A stretch of DNA of 64,000 nt from Bromus sterilis (taxonomy: Eukaryota > Streptophyta > Magnoliopsida > Poales > Poaceae): NCBI GenBank assembly GCA_950022295.1, contig OX465601.1, positions 73,541,501 through 73,605,500 on the forward strand, read 5' to 3'. Of the stretch, positions 10,579 to 23,700 are shown piece by piece. How positions within the stretch are numbered: position 1 is the first letter of the stretch; each line of letters starts with the position of its first letter. The position numbers and the translations under genes were made by a program. The notes under the pieces were generated by a model. It did no database searches and was not told the DNA's origin. It saw nothing but the letters and a program-made list of their open reading frames with translations.

Positions 10579-13500
10579 GTGCTATGCGTAGATGCATGTT
10601 GCGATCTAGAATACATAGAGATGTATGGGTATTGCATAATATAATTTTGGAGTAGATCAGATCTATTGCTGAAAATTATTTATGCGGGTGGCAGATGAAA
10701 TCTGTTACCCGATGTTCTTGTTGCTTCCCTGGAATTTGTGTATTTCTGATCTCAATAACAGTATGGTGGAGTTTCAAGGTTCTGGCAATCTGCGATCCTG
10801 ATTGATCAAAGAAGTGCTAACAGTTCGTTGAATTCCACCATAGTTAGAGAAAGAAGAAATTCTGCAGACTAAAGGGCAATGCAGATATGATCTGCACGGG
10901 GATCACGCGTATGACGAAGTTCAGTATGGGGCTCGAGATTTTATTATCTCGTGTTTCATACACCCCGCAAAGTTAATCTAGCGACTTGAATAATCATGCT
11001 TGATGATAAACGTTGGTAGCTGCGGTTTAAGTCAAAACCTTAGAAGCCACGTAAAATAAAATTTTGCATAAACCGATTAGAGGCGTCTAACTTGGTTTTG
11101 CAGGATGTGCATGTGATGTGGTATAGCAAAGCTCATATTAATTTGATTATGTATGAGATGACTATATAATGTAAATTTATTAACATGACCTGCGTGTCAT
11201 GATTCGGCATGATGGCTGGAGCCATATGATTGTCACTTTAATGACCTGCGAGTCAACCTTATGTAATGCACTTATTTTATTAGCTATAGAGATAGCAATA
11301 TTATTTGGTGCATCGACAAGGTGGTGGCAAACTTCGCGAAGGTGAACTCCGACGCAAATGCCAAAGACGAAGAAATACTTGACTTCTCCGTCAGAAGGGG
11401 CTATACCATATCATGCAATTATGAATTACCTGAGATGTTTATCCCTTAAGTTGGACCCTTCTTGATTGCGCGGTAGTCGCTTTTTATTAGGGTGATCTCT
11501 CACTTAAATATCAAGTAGTTAGTGTTCTCCCAAATGTAGCACCGTCACAGCATCTATCCTTTCGGGGTGCGCCATGGATGCATGGGTACGAACGATTGGA
11601 GAAATGTAAGGCGGGTGAGGTCAGACCTCGCAGCAAGATCACTTGGTTGTCTTGACGTTCATGGCAGGATCGTCCTGAGCTCGGAACACACGCATCGAAA
11701 GATGAACAAGAGTCACATAGAGATGTGATCGGCAAGTTGGCCTACCAAATCAAAATCCTCGTCATGAGATGATGATTCTATGGCGTTGTATTGATATTTG
11801 GATCTTGAATCACTCATAATCAATTTTGAGAGATATTGATTTGAGTGGGAGCGCATTTTAGAATTAACTTGTTTAATTCTGAGTGCAATTAATTATGAAC
11901 ACTGTCTAAGTATAATTTGCTAATAGTTGTAGAATAATGGCTCGCGTTTCCACCTTCCCTATTAAAATTGAATAAGCTGTTAAATATCTGGTTAAAACTT
12001 TACGGTTGGTAACGTAATGCGAGGATTGTCCTCAAGAGTGCCGAGAAGGATTTTGTCCTATCGCATGCTTTCGGTGTCCTCCCGCTAATGCTATGGATGA
12101 TGTGACTCTCGTCCTTCGATCCAAAAGCTAGAATTCCATTGTGGTCAAGTGCAATACGTTTGCTTCCATAAGACCCGAACTTCACAAGTTTGGGATAGTT
12201 ATGTAATATTCATGGAACTGAAAATTGTTTTCAGATACAGACAAAGGCTAAAAGATATGAGATATCCAAAGCAATATTTGTTTGCAAAGTATCAGTAAAG
12301 TGTTTACTGGGCATTTGACTGATAGGAGAGGGATCCAGAAGAACGCCTGTCATATGATGAAGGTGAATAAAACAAACAACTTAAAGAGAAAGGAAATGTC
12401 CAAAGGGTGTTAGTGTGACTCACACGCCTAGGAAGTCCGGGGCTAACGCCGCTCTTAAAGTTGGGTGCTTCTTCTGAGAGTAGGAGAAATATTGAAAGTT
12501 AAACTTTAAGAAGTATAAAGGCAAAAAGGAAAGAAGACTGGAATATCCAGCTCATGTATGAATGTCATACAAGTTTTTGATGTATAGAAGGCTGGTCAAA
12601 AATATAGTTCTTGGGAATTATGGTTAAACATGTTAATCACTAATTCTTGGGTATTGTGAGTTAAATCACAAAGATACCCGCTCGATTGCATTCTGTTGAA
12701 ACTCGATGTAAGAACTACAACGGCCTAAAAGACTTTCCAGTAATGAGGTTTAGATACGCGCTGGGAACATAGTAAAAGTTACTATACCTTCCATCGGTGT
12801 ATCACCATCTGTATTTATTTTCATAATTCGTTTTAGAGTTTTATACACTCTAGCCCATTGCATAAAGTATGTTGCAAGAAGGTTGTTCATAAAAGAACAA
12901 TTGTTGTTCAGTATTATGAATAACATAAAGGGCCATGCTTCCATCGGGGATGCGATGTATGTTACGAATATTGATGGTAATATGATACATCCATAACAAT
13001 GACGCTAAATGTCGAAAGACTAAAAGAATACCACATATGTGTGGCACTGCATTTGGTCACATTGGAGAAACCCGCATGGAGAAATTCCATAATGATGGAT
13101 TTTAAAGTCATTTGATTATGAATCATCTGACACTTGCAACCTTCGTCCGAAAGGTCAAGTGACTGAAATACCGTTCACGGGCCATAAGGAACGAGCAACA
13201 AACTTATTCGTGATCATACATTTTGATGTATGTAGTCCGATAAATGTTGTTACTAGTAGTGGAAGTTATTGTAACAAGAAAATTATGTTTCTACAATTCG
13301 ATTGCAGAAAGGAATATTTTGAGTTACAAGTTTAGCGAATGTCTGATGAGTTATGAAAAGAGTTTTCATAACTTACACCTCCCGGAACACCACTGCAAGT
13401 GGAAAGTCCGTGAAGAATTAATCGAACCATTCATGACATGGTAAGATCAAAGATGACATAAATAAATTTGCCATTATCCCTTTTAATGTAATGCTTTAGA

Positions 13501-15579
13501 GACTGCGGCTTTTACACTGAAAAGAGCGCCATCAGGTCTGTTGAAATGACGCCATGGTATGGTACGCCCAACCATGTTTTATCTTTTCTTAACATTTGGA
13601 ATATGGGGCTTGTGTAAACTTTTTACAAACCTATTCCAAATCAGACAAGTGCTACTTTGTAGGTTATCCCAAATTATTGGGAATTCCTCCACCACTATAC
13701 CGAGGCAAAAGGTTTTGCCACAAAGAACGGTATGCTTTTAAAGAGAATGGTTCTTGCAAAAAGGTGAGTGGGAGGACAGTGCAAATCGACGAGATAACAG
13801 TATCTTCGTCATCAGATCAAAGGAAAGGAACCTTGGAAGTGATTCCAGAGTTTCCTACTGCGACTGATACGGAAGCTCCTACATGAGACGTATGGACTTC
13901 GGTCGAACTTGCAGCTGAACCACGTAGGCAAAACTCATGCAAACCTCTCAGGTGCGCAAACTAGATATTGTTGTTAGACAACAGTATACCTACGATAATC
14001 AAGGAAGAGATGATGGGCCCTGACTCCGGAATTGGCTAAATGCCAATACAATCCGAGATAGTTTCCTTATAAATAAGTCAAGATTGTATCTTGATGGACC
14101 ATTCGGAAGACTTTGAGTCTAACGAATATTAATGGAACTATAAACTGATACGGATAAAAATGTTTTATCCATAAAGCTCGACTTGTTGCTTATAACAATT
14201 TCAAGGAATTAACTACGGCGAGATTGTCTCTCCGTAGCGATGCTTAAAGTCGGTTCGGGTTAAACTAGCAATTAATACGTATTTCATTCATGAGATATGA
14301 AACATGGATGCCAAAAGGATTTCCATGAGATGGAAATACTGCCTTGGAGATACAGTCCAAGGTATTTTGTCAGTCCAGAGGATGCTAGTGAGTATGCAAA
14401 CTTCAGAGTTCCTGCGATGGACAAAAGAGAGCATAATGGAGTTGGAATCTTCGATTTTGATGAAATAGTCAAAAGAGTTTGATTTCATCAATGGATAACG
14501 AAGATGCTTGTGGCTACAAGAAAGTAAGTGGGAGAATAATAATATTTCTAAAAACCTTGTGTGCCTGACACATTGTTGATCAGAAATAATATAAACTTCT
14601 TGACACGAATTAGGACTTCATTGAAAATAGTCTTTCGATGAAGTGCTTGGGCTAAGTAGCCTTGATATTAGGCATAATTATCTAAGAGATAGAATTGCCT
14701 AATAGGGCTAAAGCCAAAATACATACTGACAAGATGCCAAAACAATTTAGCATTAAAAACGACAAGGAGTGATTCTTGCCAAAGTCACATGGAAAGAGTT
14801 TTTGCAAGACTCAGTGTCCCAAAACACTGATGAGCAAATTACATAATGGAGATTCCACACACCTTCGTGTTGGGATTAATCATGTATTCCATGGTATGTA
14901 AAACAACCAGATATGTCAAATACTCCAAAGTTGTTGCGAGTATAGATACCAAAGTGATCAAAGAACTGATCGTGGGACAACAGTGAAAAATGTCATTGAG
15001 TACTAAAGTAGCACTGATGACATGTTTTCTCGCAAGAAGAGATTATGAAGAACTTGTTGTAAGTAATTACATCGATACGGTTTTCATCAATGCTCCATGC
15101 GATTTTCGATTTGAGTTAAAGTTTTTGTGTGTGTAATACACAATATGGTGGCACAGTAAGTTGGAATTGTTCATAACAGGTTACTGTGGCGAAATTCTAT
15201 AACAAATGGCTATGTATGTTGCTGCTTTAGAAGCAACAAAGAAAATGTTGAATCATATAGTTCATTCATGAACTTAGTATGGTTCCAATATGGCTTTGGT
15301 CAATGGAACACTATTGAAGATAGTTGCTCCATAGCTCAGTCTGAGGAATCAAGGTTCGACCAGTGATTCGCATATATACAAAGCCAAGTCCACACAAAAT
15401 ATGAATTTTGTGAAAGCGTGAAAACGCGAGGATATGCAAAGATACACACGGAGTTGAAGTTGTCAGATCCGTTGGACATCAGGCTATACCACATGTGAAG
15501 CATATTTTACACCAGTATGCCGTAGGTGTAAAGTGCATTAGCATTGACTAGATTATTGACTCTAGTGCAAGTGGGAGTC
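10579..15579 (+). pseudogene. Decayed copia interior (gag-pol relic)
   Basis: Only fragments can be recognised, in shifting frames. Near 13040-13240 there is the integrase zinc-binding region (LGHIGE-like) followed by a HSDV-like segment read as FDVCSP. At 13596-13886 SDKCYFVGYPK and the downstream KKVSGRTVQIDEI match the end of copia integrase. Near 14880-15540 come remains of RT/RNase H. Stops and small deletions are frequent throughout. Bases 10,579-13,000 hold leader and gag remains with no usable ORF. The element ends in a polypurine tract just before 15580. Confidence 0.8.
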
Positions 15580-17732
15580 TGTAGGAGATATGCCCTAGAG
15601 GCAATAGTAAATGTTATTATTTATCCCCATGTTCCTAATTATGTTTATATTCCATGCTATAACTGCTATGGTTCTCAAGTCTGCAATAACCACGAGGCTC
15701 GGAGGAAGACTCATATGCACGTGTGGAATAATAAACGGATAAAATATATATATTCCTAGTCTCGCCTCTAAGACTAGCTCAAGTGTTGCATGATGGTTCT
15801 GTTTTCCTGATCATGGGCATGACTATGCCGGCAATTTTGAGGGCACAATGTTAGAAGAACATTTGTGTTGAATCGACCCAGATTGATGTTATGCTATGAG
15901 ATACATTCGTCACCAGTTAATGGATTATAACACAGAGAAAGTTGAGCGTTTGCATAATTCCTTAGACCATGAGAGTATCGAGTTCCTTCGTACTTGCTTC
16001 GTGAACTTTGGGGTTTGTTAAACGTCATCTGTAAAAGGGTGGCTATTACGGCGGCTTACGGGTTCACGGAAAAGTATGACAAGGAACTAGGTAGCTCAAG
16101 ATTGGGATTTGCTCCTCCGTCGATGGAGAGATATTCTTCGGGCCCTCTCGGTGTTACGGTATCCACCATCGTCTGGCCAGACACAGTGTGATTTGATCAC
16201 AGGGATGCCGGAACGCGGGAACGAGAAAAGAGAACAATACTAGTAACGAGGTAACTGGCATAGTGGACAAGTGTTGATCCACGGGGATGCCGATAAGTCT
16301 CACCTCGGGTATTTGTAACATATCACGAAGCAACAGGAATAGCACACGGCAACTGGAGGTTCACTCGAATATTTATTCGTGTGGGTATAGGGGTCAATAT
16401 GGGTGTCCACGGCTCCGATGTTGATCATTGATCGGAAAGTGTTCCGGGTCATGTCTATACTTCACCGAACCTATAGGGTCACACGCTTAAGGGTCATCTA
16501 TCTGCTGAATACTAGACAGGGAGTCTGAGAGAAAGTCACCGGAAAGGTTTCGGAAAAACGGAAAAGTTCCGGAAAGAGAACACCGGAATAATTTCGGTAA
16601 AACCAAAAAGTTGTTTCGGAATATATCATTAAGTCAAAATGGTTTCGGCACACGCCTGGAAATTCTTGGAGGGTGCCAGAATTGTTCTGGGAACTTCTGG
16701 GATTTTTCCAGAGAGAAAAAACCGGAAATGTTCCGGAGCTGCCGGAACCGCTTTGGTTGCTTTTCGCAGATGAAAATCACTAATCCGGAATTGTTTCGGA
16801 ACGCGTCCAAAATCCTTTTAGTGGGTACTAGAATTTTTCTAAGACCTACAGAAAAGTTTCGGATTTTACGGTCGCAGATAAATGTCTTCATGAATAGTGG
16901 ATACACTATTCATGATGATGCAGGCGATGATGCAGCTTGCATGATGATGCAGGCGATGATGCAGCTTGCATGATGATGCAGGCGATGATGCAGCTTGCAT
17001 GATGATGCAGGCGATGATGCAGCTTGCATGATGATGCAGGCGATGATGCAGCTTGCATGATGATGCAGGCAATGATGCAGTTTGGAGGGCATTTTGGGTT
17101 TTTCCCCATAGCCTCTCACCCTATAAATAGGGGTGGAGAGGGGTCTCTCAAATCTGATCCAAGTTCTCACTTGAACTCTCAACAAGTGCCATTGCATGAT
17201 CTGGCTTTCTTCTCTCCCTCCCACGAAATAGTTTCGTAGAGCCGAAAGGCTGTCTGGGTTCCGGTAGGAACTAGTTCTGGACGGCGAAGCCCTGCCGGAT
17301 AGATGACACCGTATGTGTGCAACCCCGTAGAGAGGTCGTAGTTTCGATCTTTTGCCCGAGGGGCTGTTCGAGGGTCCTCCCGAAGGGCTGTCCAAATTAT
17401 CGTTCGAGTTTCAAGGGTCCTCCCGAAGGGCTGTCCGAGTTACCGATCGAGTTTCGAGGGGCCTCCCGAAGGGCTGTCCGTGACATCGTCCGAGGGACTG
17501 TCCGACCGCCTCTCGGAGCGCTGTCCGAGGAGCAGACGAGGGAGGACATCCTCGCGGTTGGGAGGTTGTAAATCCTAGCCGCGGGGGTCTGCACCAACGA
17601 TCTACATCGACTCTACTTCCGCTGCGCTACGAGTCGGTAACGATCAGATCAAAACCTTGTATGCAGTCTCCATAGTGGTCCTGGGCTGTTCGTAGTGCGG
17701 AAATTTTTTGTTTTCTGCCGCGTTCCCCAACA
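15580..17732 (+). repeat. 3' LTR of the recent copia element
   Basis: This is a 2153-bp direct repeat of 8412-10564, offset by 7168 bases, with the same internal repeats and about three base differences. It is followed by the TSD CTTAG and then by the rest of the G2 3' LTR. Confidence 0.95.
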
Positions 17733-17877
17733 CTTAGGCAGTATAAAATTCTCATTAGATAAAACATCAGATTCTAATAAGATTGAATTCACCTTGTGAT
17801 ATTTATCAACGAGTCTCAATATTTCCTTCCAGCTCAAACAGTAATAAATAGTATTATCCATGAATGGGTCCTCATCA

Positions 17878-17891
17878 TCCTCCCTTTCTTC
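17878..17891 (-). other. G2 polypurine tract
   Basis: On the minus strand GAAGAAAGGGAGGA ends directly at the start of the G2 3' LTR (TGATGAGG at 17877). It is the expected primer site for plus-strand DNA synthesis and confirms that G2 is on the minus strand. Confidence 0.75.
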
Positions 17892-18371
17892 AAGAAAAGC
17901 CGTCCACGGCTTTGGATATGCTAAAAGTGGGAGAAACAAAAAGAACAACGTGTACGCATAATATATGTATATATCACCCGTGGTATCAGTTTTTGGAAAC
18001 ACAATGAGTATTCCCAAATGACAATGTGCGAACATGTAACACAGGTTGTCAGCAGGAAACAATGACCATGGCAGTAAACAACAATTATAATTGCAGATAT
18101 AAGTGAAGTTCATATAGTCAGGATCACAAAGGAAAACAAATATGTATATATTCTTATTGTTTAGTATCAATTCTAGTGTTCTCACAGAAGATCTATGATC
18201 AATTTTTATGGTAGACAAATCAACCCAACTCAGAAAATGCAAATCATGAGGAAGTTGATACCATGCTTCAACTGCCCTACTCTGGTATGTATAAAGAATA
18301 GATGACCAAGCAGTAGTGCAATCAGTTGTATGTTTAGTACTATACCCAGTATGTAAGATGCAACTTAGTTT

Positions 18372-19745
18372 TCAAATAGAAGTGGAGCAAAAATCAGTAC
18401 AACTAGGCATCAATGCGTGGTACATACAACAAGAATATGACCAATCACATCCAAATCTAGGAAAAGAGCCAACCAACATAGGTACAGTTGTTGGTTGCAC
18501 AATATCAACTAGAGCAGAATGTATGTCCATACTACCTTGAACATGAGCTACCGTCCCAAAGCAAGCAGAAATTGACACAGTGCATATAGGGCTGAAAGCT
18601 GCAAGTTTCAGTTCAGCAATTCTATCACAAGTAATGCATATGTGATGCACCATAAAATTATCACTCATGCTATATTCACCAATGAAATTGAAAGTGGAAC
18701 AATAGGCATAGGTGCTAGAATTGAGATATGAAATTTCAGAAACCTTCTTCATAGCACAACTCAAACTAATAGATTCATTGAGCATGACGGAATACAAAAT
18801 ATTATCAGATGGAATACGAGCAAGCACTTCCTTATGTGTCATCAGTACTACATGCTTAAAATGCAGATTTGGCAAAGCATGACACGGTGCTGAAATTTCT
18901 GTGCTTGTCAAGTCACAAGAATCAACCAGTAAAGGAATGGACTCACCAAAAGCCTCATTGGCTGGTTGCAGCTCCAAATCAGTACCATTATTAATGTCAT
19001 CCTTCTCAGATGTAGGAGGTACTGGAATATCTTTCTCAAGGGGTGATGCAGGTTGTACTACATGTTGCTCCCTTTCTTCAAAAGTAACCTGCATATCAGA
19101 AGAAACAACACTAGGAGCAGAAAGGATTACGTCAGTGCAGGCAGCACATGTCTCAGAAACTTCTAGTCCCAAGTTTGTGGTAACACTCAAATTATTATGT
19201 GGAACTGGCACATGCAGAGTTTGAAACACAGGTGGACATAGGTGTTGACGCATAACTTCCTGAAATTCCCTAAGGTGTGTATGAGATAACCAAGTTGTCT
19301 TATTATTCCAAGTGAAATAGGGATCAGGCTGATGACTATCAAAAACAACTTGAAACCGATCACACCAAGGTTTTCCCAACAAAAGGTGACACCAATTAAG
19401 TGCTCTAGGAATGACATCACAGCGGATGTTAACAGTATAGCCATAAATGGTGATAGGAACATAAGCTACATGAGTAATTGGAAAAGACTCATCATCATAA
19501 GCAGCTAATGTATATGGCAATTTTTTTGGATATGTCAACAATCGCAGCTCGTGAACAACCTTAATACTGACTAGGTTTATTACAGAATAATCATCAAGAA
19601 TCACTGCAGCAGGTCGATTGTTGATGTCTGCAGTAAAGTGAAACAAACCCGAGTCGGGGTGCACACCAAGATCTTCCTCCTCCCAAAATGCATCACTGCA
19701 CATAAACCAGAATGGTAATGGCTTCTCCTTGGTAGGATTCACCAT
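18372..19745 (-). CDS. G2 protease-like ORF, 457 codons
   Basis: This is the only long ORF of the non-autonomous element G2. Residues about 35-150 resemble a gypsy retropepsin: AAVILDDYSVINLVS at 46-60 stands where the catalytic D-[ST/G]-G motif belongs, and CHLLLGKPWCDRF near 120-133 is the second conserved block. The motif reads DDYS, so the catalytic glycine appears replaced and enzyme activity is doubtful. Residues 150-457 are serine- and threonine-rich with no domain I recognise. There is no zinc knuckle, RT or integrase. The ORF follows a roughly 1-kb leader and precedes a 0.5-kb untranslated tail. Its survival without stops in an otherwise non-coding element could mean recent insertion or a kept function. 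Confidence 0.7.
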   Translation of the reverse strand: MVNPTKEKPLPFWFMCSDAFWEEEDLGVHPDSGLFHFTADINNRPAAVILDDYSVINLVSIKVVHELRLLTYPKKLPYTLAAYDDESFPITHVAYVPITIYGYTVNIRCDVIPRALNWCHLLLGKPWCDRFQVVFDSHQPDPYFTWNNKTTWLSHTHLREFQEVMRQHLCPPVFQTLHVPVPHNNLSVTTNLGLEVSETCAACTDVILSAPSVVSSDMQVTFEEREQHVVQPASPLEKDIPVPPTSEKDDINNGTDLELQPANEAFGESIPLLVDSCDLTSTEISAPCHALPNLHFKHVVLMTHKEVLARIPSDNILYSVMLNESISLSCAMKKVSEISYLNSSTYAYCSTFNFIGEYSMSDNFMVHHICITCDRIAELKLAAFSPICTVSISACFGTVAHVQGSMDIHSALVDIVQPTTVPMLVGSFPRFGCDWSYSCCMYHALMPSCTDFCSTSI

Positions 19746-20749
19746 TGTTAGTACATAAAAAGCACAGTATATGTATTTGGTGTACTCTCACAATTCACTC
19801 AAAACTAACAAGAAAAGGTGAATCTTACCGTTCCAAAGTGAATAGAAATGCGTACCCGCTCGGATGGAGGACTAGTGCACGGATGTGATGAAGTGAATAC
19901 CCGGGTATAAGAAACCGTCACACGATAAAACATGATTATGTAGTGGAGCTATAGGTATGGATCCCTATCTACACCAATTCACAAATCCTAGTGCTGATCG
20001 TATGCCAAGAAATTCTACGGGAACACACGCGGTGGAGAACAACTGGGCAAAAGCAACTATGAAATTGAGCGCACAATATGTGTGGCAGAGTAATGCTTGT
20101 GTTGCAATTGCACAAGAGAGAATTTCTAGCAAAAGCTCAAAGTGTACGGGCACAAGATTGCTCAATCTACTAGTGCTATGAACGTGGTAGAAAAAGGAAC
20201 TCAAGGCTGCAAAAAATATGTAATCAACTTTGCCTTTTCTGTCTCTTTTTGCTAGGCTTTTTGCTCAACTCTTTTTTTTATTCTTTTTCTCTTTTCTCGT
20301 TCTCTTTTTTTTTTGAATTTTCTGACTCAACGTGAAGTAAACAGCAACCCAACTCAACTTTGCACAAACCACTTGATGCACTTCAAAACCTATAGGAGCA
20401 GCCCGAAGAGCAAAGACATGCTAGTCTCAATAGGAAAGTGCTACACAAAAGAAAGGCTAACTATGGCTAGGAAACGGAGACACAATCTGATGGATAAACG
20501 ACACGAAACAAATTGACTCGGCACAAACCAATCTAACACGACAAACACACTCCGACTTGTGAGACACAATTATAGGAAAACTAAGACTCGATCAAAAAAA
20601 AGTTACGCAAACTGGACGACGATCAACAACTAAAACTTGAAAAAGATGCACTCTAGGTTATGGCAAAAAAACACTAAACCCTAATATTTTTGTATGGATT
20701 TTTATGGATAGGACGAAACAAAACGACCTACGGGGGATTTGGTGGATGC
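19746..20749 (-). other. G2 leader region
   Basis: On the minus strand this runs from near the primer-binding site to the ATG at 19745. It is non-coding, with an A-rich stretch (plus-strand T-rich 20265-20315) and many short out-of-frame ATGs. It ends at GATGC (20745-20749), the left TSD of the 4-kb solo LTR. Confidence 0.6.
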
Positions 20750-23700
20750 TGTAACAACCCAGTTTTTGCAAAAATTAAAAATTTTGTTTTCTGCGTGAAT
20801 TGTTTGATTGTCTGCTTTGTTTGCGGTGTTTGCATCCCCGATTTATCGATCGGCGATTATTTTCCCCCCTCTTATCTCGTATCGGACGGAGACCGACCCT
20901 TGCCACCCTGACACTCGACCTTTGCGACACCGGGTTTCACCCGATCACCGTCGTGAAAACCGCACGAGACCAGCCGAAGCCAACGGAACAAAAAACCCCA
21001 TTTAATAATTAAACGGGATATTTTTATGGCGCGCCGGAAAGTGTTTTCGGAACGGTTCCAGCGCGAGGTGAATGCCTCCGGCTCGATGTGCTGATCGCGC
21101 AGTTCAAAGTTTTACCCGAATCAGAGGTACTGCGGACCCCCGGCGGTCAGAAACGTGAGCACCGCGCGCGCGAGAGAAAAACCGGTGATGTTTTTGCAAA
21201 CTGCCAGCCACCTAGGCTACAAATAGACCACCCCACCACTTAGGGTTTTCCCTAAGCCCATAGGCAGCCACCAGCCCCCAGATCTGGAAAATATCCCTAA
21301 TTTTCGCAGCTTTCCCCCCCAAAATCAGCAAACCCTAGATCTGGCGCGCCCGGAGCCGTCCGATCCGGAGATGGACGCTCCGGATCACGCCACGTCACCC
21401 ACCTCTCCTCTCTCTCTCTCATGGACTCCCTCCAGTGCGCCGCCGACCTACAACCCGTTGAGCCGCCGCCGCGCTCGCCTCCGGCCGCCGCCGAGCAGCC
21501 GGGCCACCACCTCCCTCTCCTCCCGGTGCTCCCTCTCCTCCCTTCTCCTCTCATCCTCCTCCTTTCTTCCCTCCAGGAACCGCCGCGCACCATGGGCTGG
21601 AGGCGCCATGGCCGCCTCGAGCGAGAGCTCGGCCTCTCCTCGCGCCATGCGCGCCGCCAGGAGGAAGACCTCGTCGGATCTGGAACACGCGCCTCCACCG
21701 GCCCCTTTTCCCAGCCTCCTCACGCCGCCCCTTGCCGGCAAGGCCAGCCGCCGCTCGCCGGCCAGAAGGACGCAGCCGCCGGCCACCACCGGCTCGGGAC
21801 GAGGGCGCCTGCCCGATCCCTGTCCAGCTGGGCCGCCAGCCTCCTCCCAGGCCCAATCCGCCCCCTGGCCCAACGCAACCTGCAGCCCAGGCCGGCCTCC
21901 CCTCTGCTGCAGTGGGCCTCGGCCCAGGGTGAGGAGCCCAAGCCCCCCTGTTTTTTTTATTGTGTCCAGGACCTCAAAATTTTGCTAAGTCTGTGTTAAT
22001 TTTGCTGCTGATTCGATTCCGCGTTGACGATAGCAAGCGATCTGTAGCCCGGATGACTTCGCGCCCAAAAGACGAATTGTTTAGAATTGCGTGCTCTAGC
22101 TTTCATATTTTTGAGCATTTGCATTTGATGATGTCTTGATTGTGTAATTGTGTGCTGAACAGGGCATCAGGCCGTTAAACTGCTACTTTTCCTGTTTAGT
22201 GCTGCTATTATATTTTGTTGCAACTTTGCATGATGATTGTAACAAATCTATGAGGCCTATTGCATTGATTATTTTTCCATTGTGTTAAGAATCATGTGTA
22301 CTTCAATTCCATGCTTTAACTTGTCATGTTTGGGTGCTCTAGCTATATTAAATCTTGCTCCAAAGTGGTGATCCTGATGTTATTGTGCTGATGTTGCTGA
22401 AACTGTTATTTTATTGCAACTTCGGTCGACGAGTGTGTCGCGACCGTTTATCGGAATTGAGTGATTCCAATTTCATATTGTTAAGCATCATGTCTACTTT
22501 CATCCCATGTATTTCTATGTCATGTTGCTGCACTTTTGCATATAGATTTACCCCTGTTTATACAGCTTGTGCCCATAACTTGTTTTGCTTATATCTTTTT
22601 AACCGTAACTCCGTTTGGAGTGTGCTTTATATGTAACTTGATTAGTTTTTCCTATACTTTGTGTTTATGCTTTTGTTTGCTGTTGTTAACCAACCTAAAA
22701 TATGGTTTAGGGCAGAACAGTACCAAATCCTTTAATTATCGTGCGGCACTTAGTGTATGCCATGTTTAGGATTGTGCCTCGCTTAAATTGACTAGCATAG
22801 ATAGTTTACTTTGTGCTTCACCTTTTGCCATGTTTGTGTGCTATGCCATGCTTGCTTGAGTTGCCATGTTAATAACCGTTGGTTGATCACCTGTAGCTAA
22901 ACAACTTGAACCACCGTAAACGTGTGGTATTCGTCGTGTGTGACCGATACCCCACTTAAACTGTTAGTAACCGTTCTCGACGATAGATCCGTATTGCGTT
23001 GCTGTGTCGTGTGATGTCTTCTTGATATTGTGTTGCCCCGTAGTAATAGAGTGCTTTCTCGTTGATTGCTTTCCAGTGTTTCCTTCTTGTGTGATTCCGC
23101 GGGTACCTCTCGGAGACGATGCGACCGTGCGATCGACTACACCTTCGGAACCCGACTTATCAACAGGCAAGGACTAAACATTACTTATGATCCATTCTAT
23201 TTCAACCAGCGTTTTGCATGCTAGTCTAGGTTAGGTTCGATGTTTGATCCTACCACATGTTTACAACCTCTTTCAAATCGATACAGCCATGTCCCTTCCC
23301 AGCAAACCTTGTACTGCTATGTTACTATTGCTCGTTGCTCAGCCCATGCTTAGTATGCATGCTTAGGATGCTACAATGTTACCCTGTTACTCCTTGGTTT
23401 TGGGATATCACATTATTATATTGTTGTTGATGATATGATTATTATAATGTTGACTATATTCGACGAAGGATGGAAGGTCTAGGCTATCCCGCCCCGAAGC
23501 TTTGTTCCATTCGAGTCACCTAGGATCCGAGTTCCGGGTATTGGTTTTAAGGCTGAGCGTGCCTAATCGCGTGTGGGATTTTATGGGGTCCCTTCTTCTT
23601 ACCTACCTAGCTTCAAACATTTCTAGAGGTGGCCCAAGCTGATTTACCATTTGAAACCGTGTGTGTGCTGGTCAGCTGCCAGTAGTTTTCAAACAACTCG

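Larger units (their letters stand above)
8412..17732 (+). mobile_element. Complete Angela/BARE-like Ty1/copia element, recently inserted
   Basis: This is a 9321-bp plus-strand element with 2153-bp LTRs (8412-10564 and 15580-17732), TG...CA ends and a perfect TSD CTTAG (8407-8411 and 17733-17737). By eye the LTRs differ at only about three bases (near 8438/15606, 9663/16831 and 10499/17667), which implies very recent insertion. The primer-binding site follows the 5' LTR directly, and a purine-rich tract (AAGTGGGAGTC) precedes the 3' LTR. The 5-kb interior has no ORF longer than about 100 codons: it is a decayed copia gag-pol. The element must have been copied with enzymes from elsewhere. Confidence 0.95.
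7578..17877 (-). repeat. G2 3' LTR, split by the copia insertion
   Basis: The LTR parts are 7578-8411 and 17738-17877, together 974 bp. The intact 5' LTR copy at 24850-25823 shows the empty site (AAGGAATTAGGCAG near 25675), so the 9.3-kb copia insertion and its CTTAG duplication are proven by comparison. A TATA box reads CTTATAAATATAGG on minus (near 7931-7945). At 8008-8290 there are about eleven copies of TCGGACGGTCCGA or close variants. Confidence 0.88.

Noticed and set aside
17649..18242. 197-codon minus-strand ORF
   Set aside because: It crosses the G2 interior/LTR boundary and the copia LTR end, so it is a chance reading across three units.
21371..21999. Overlapping 205- and 192-codon plus-strand ORFs and minus-strand ORFs in a GC-rich block
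   Set aside because: Several frames are open at once because of composition. No domain is recognisable, and the block lies inside an LTR.
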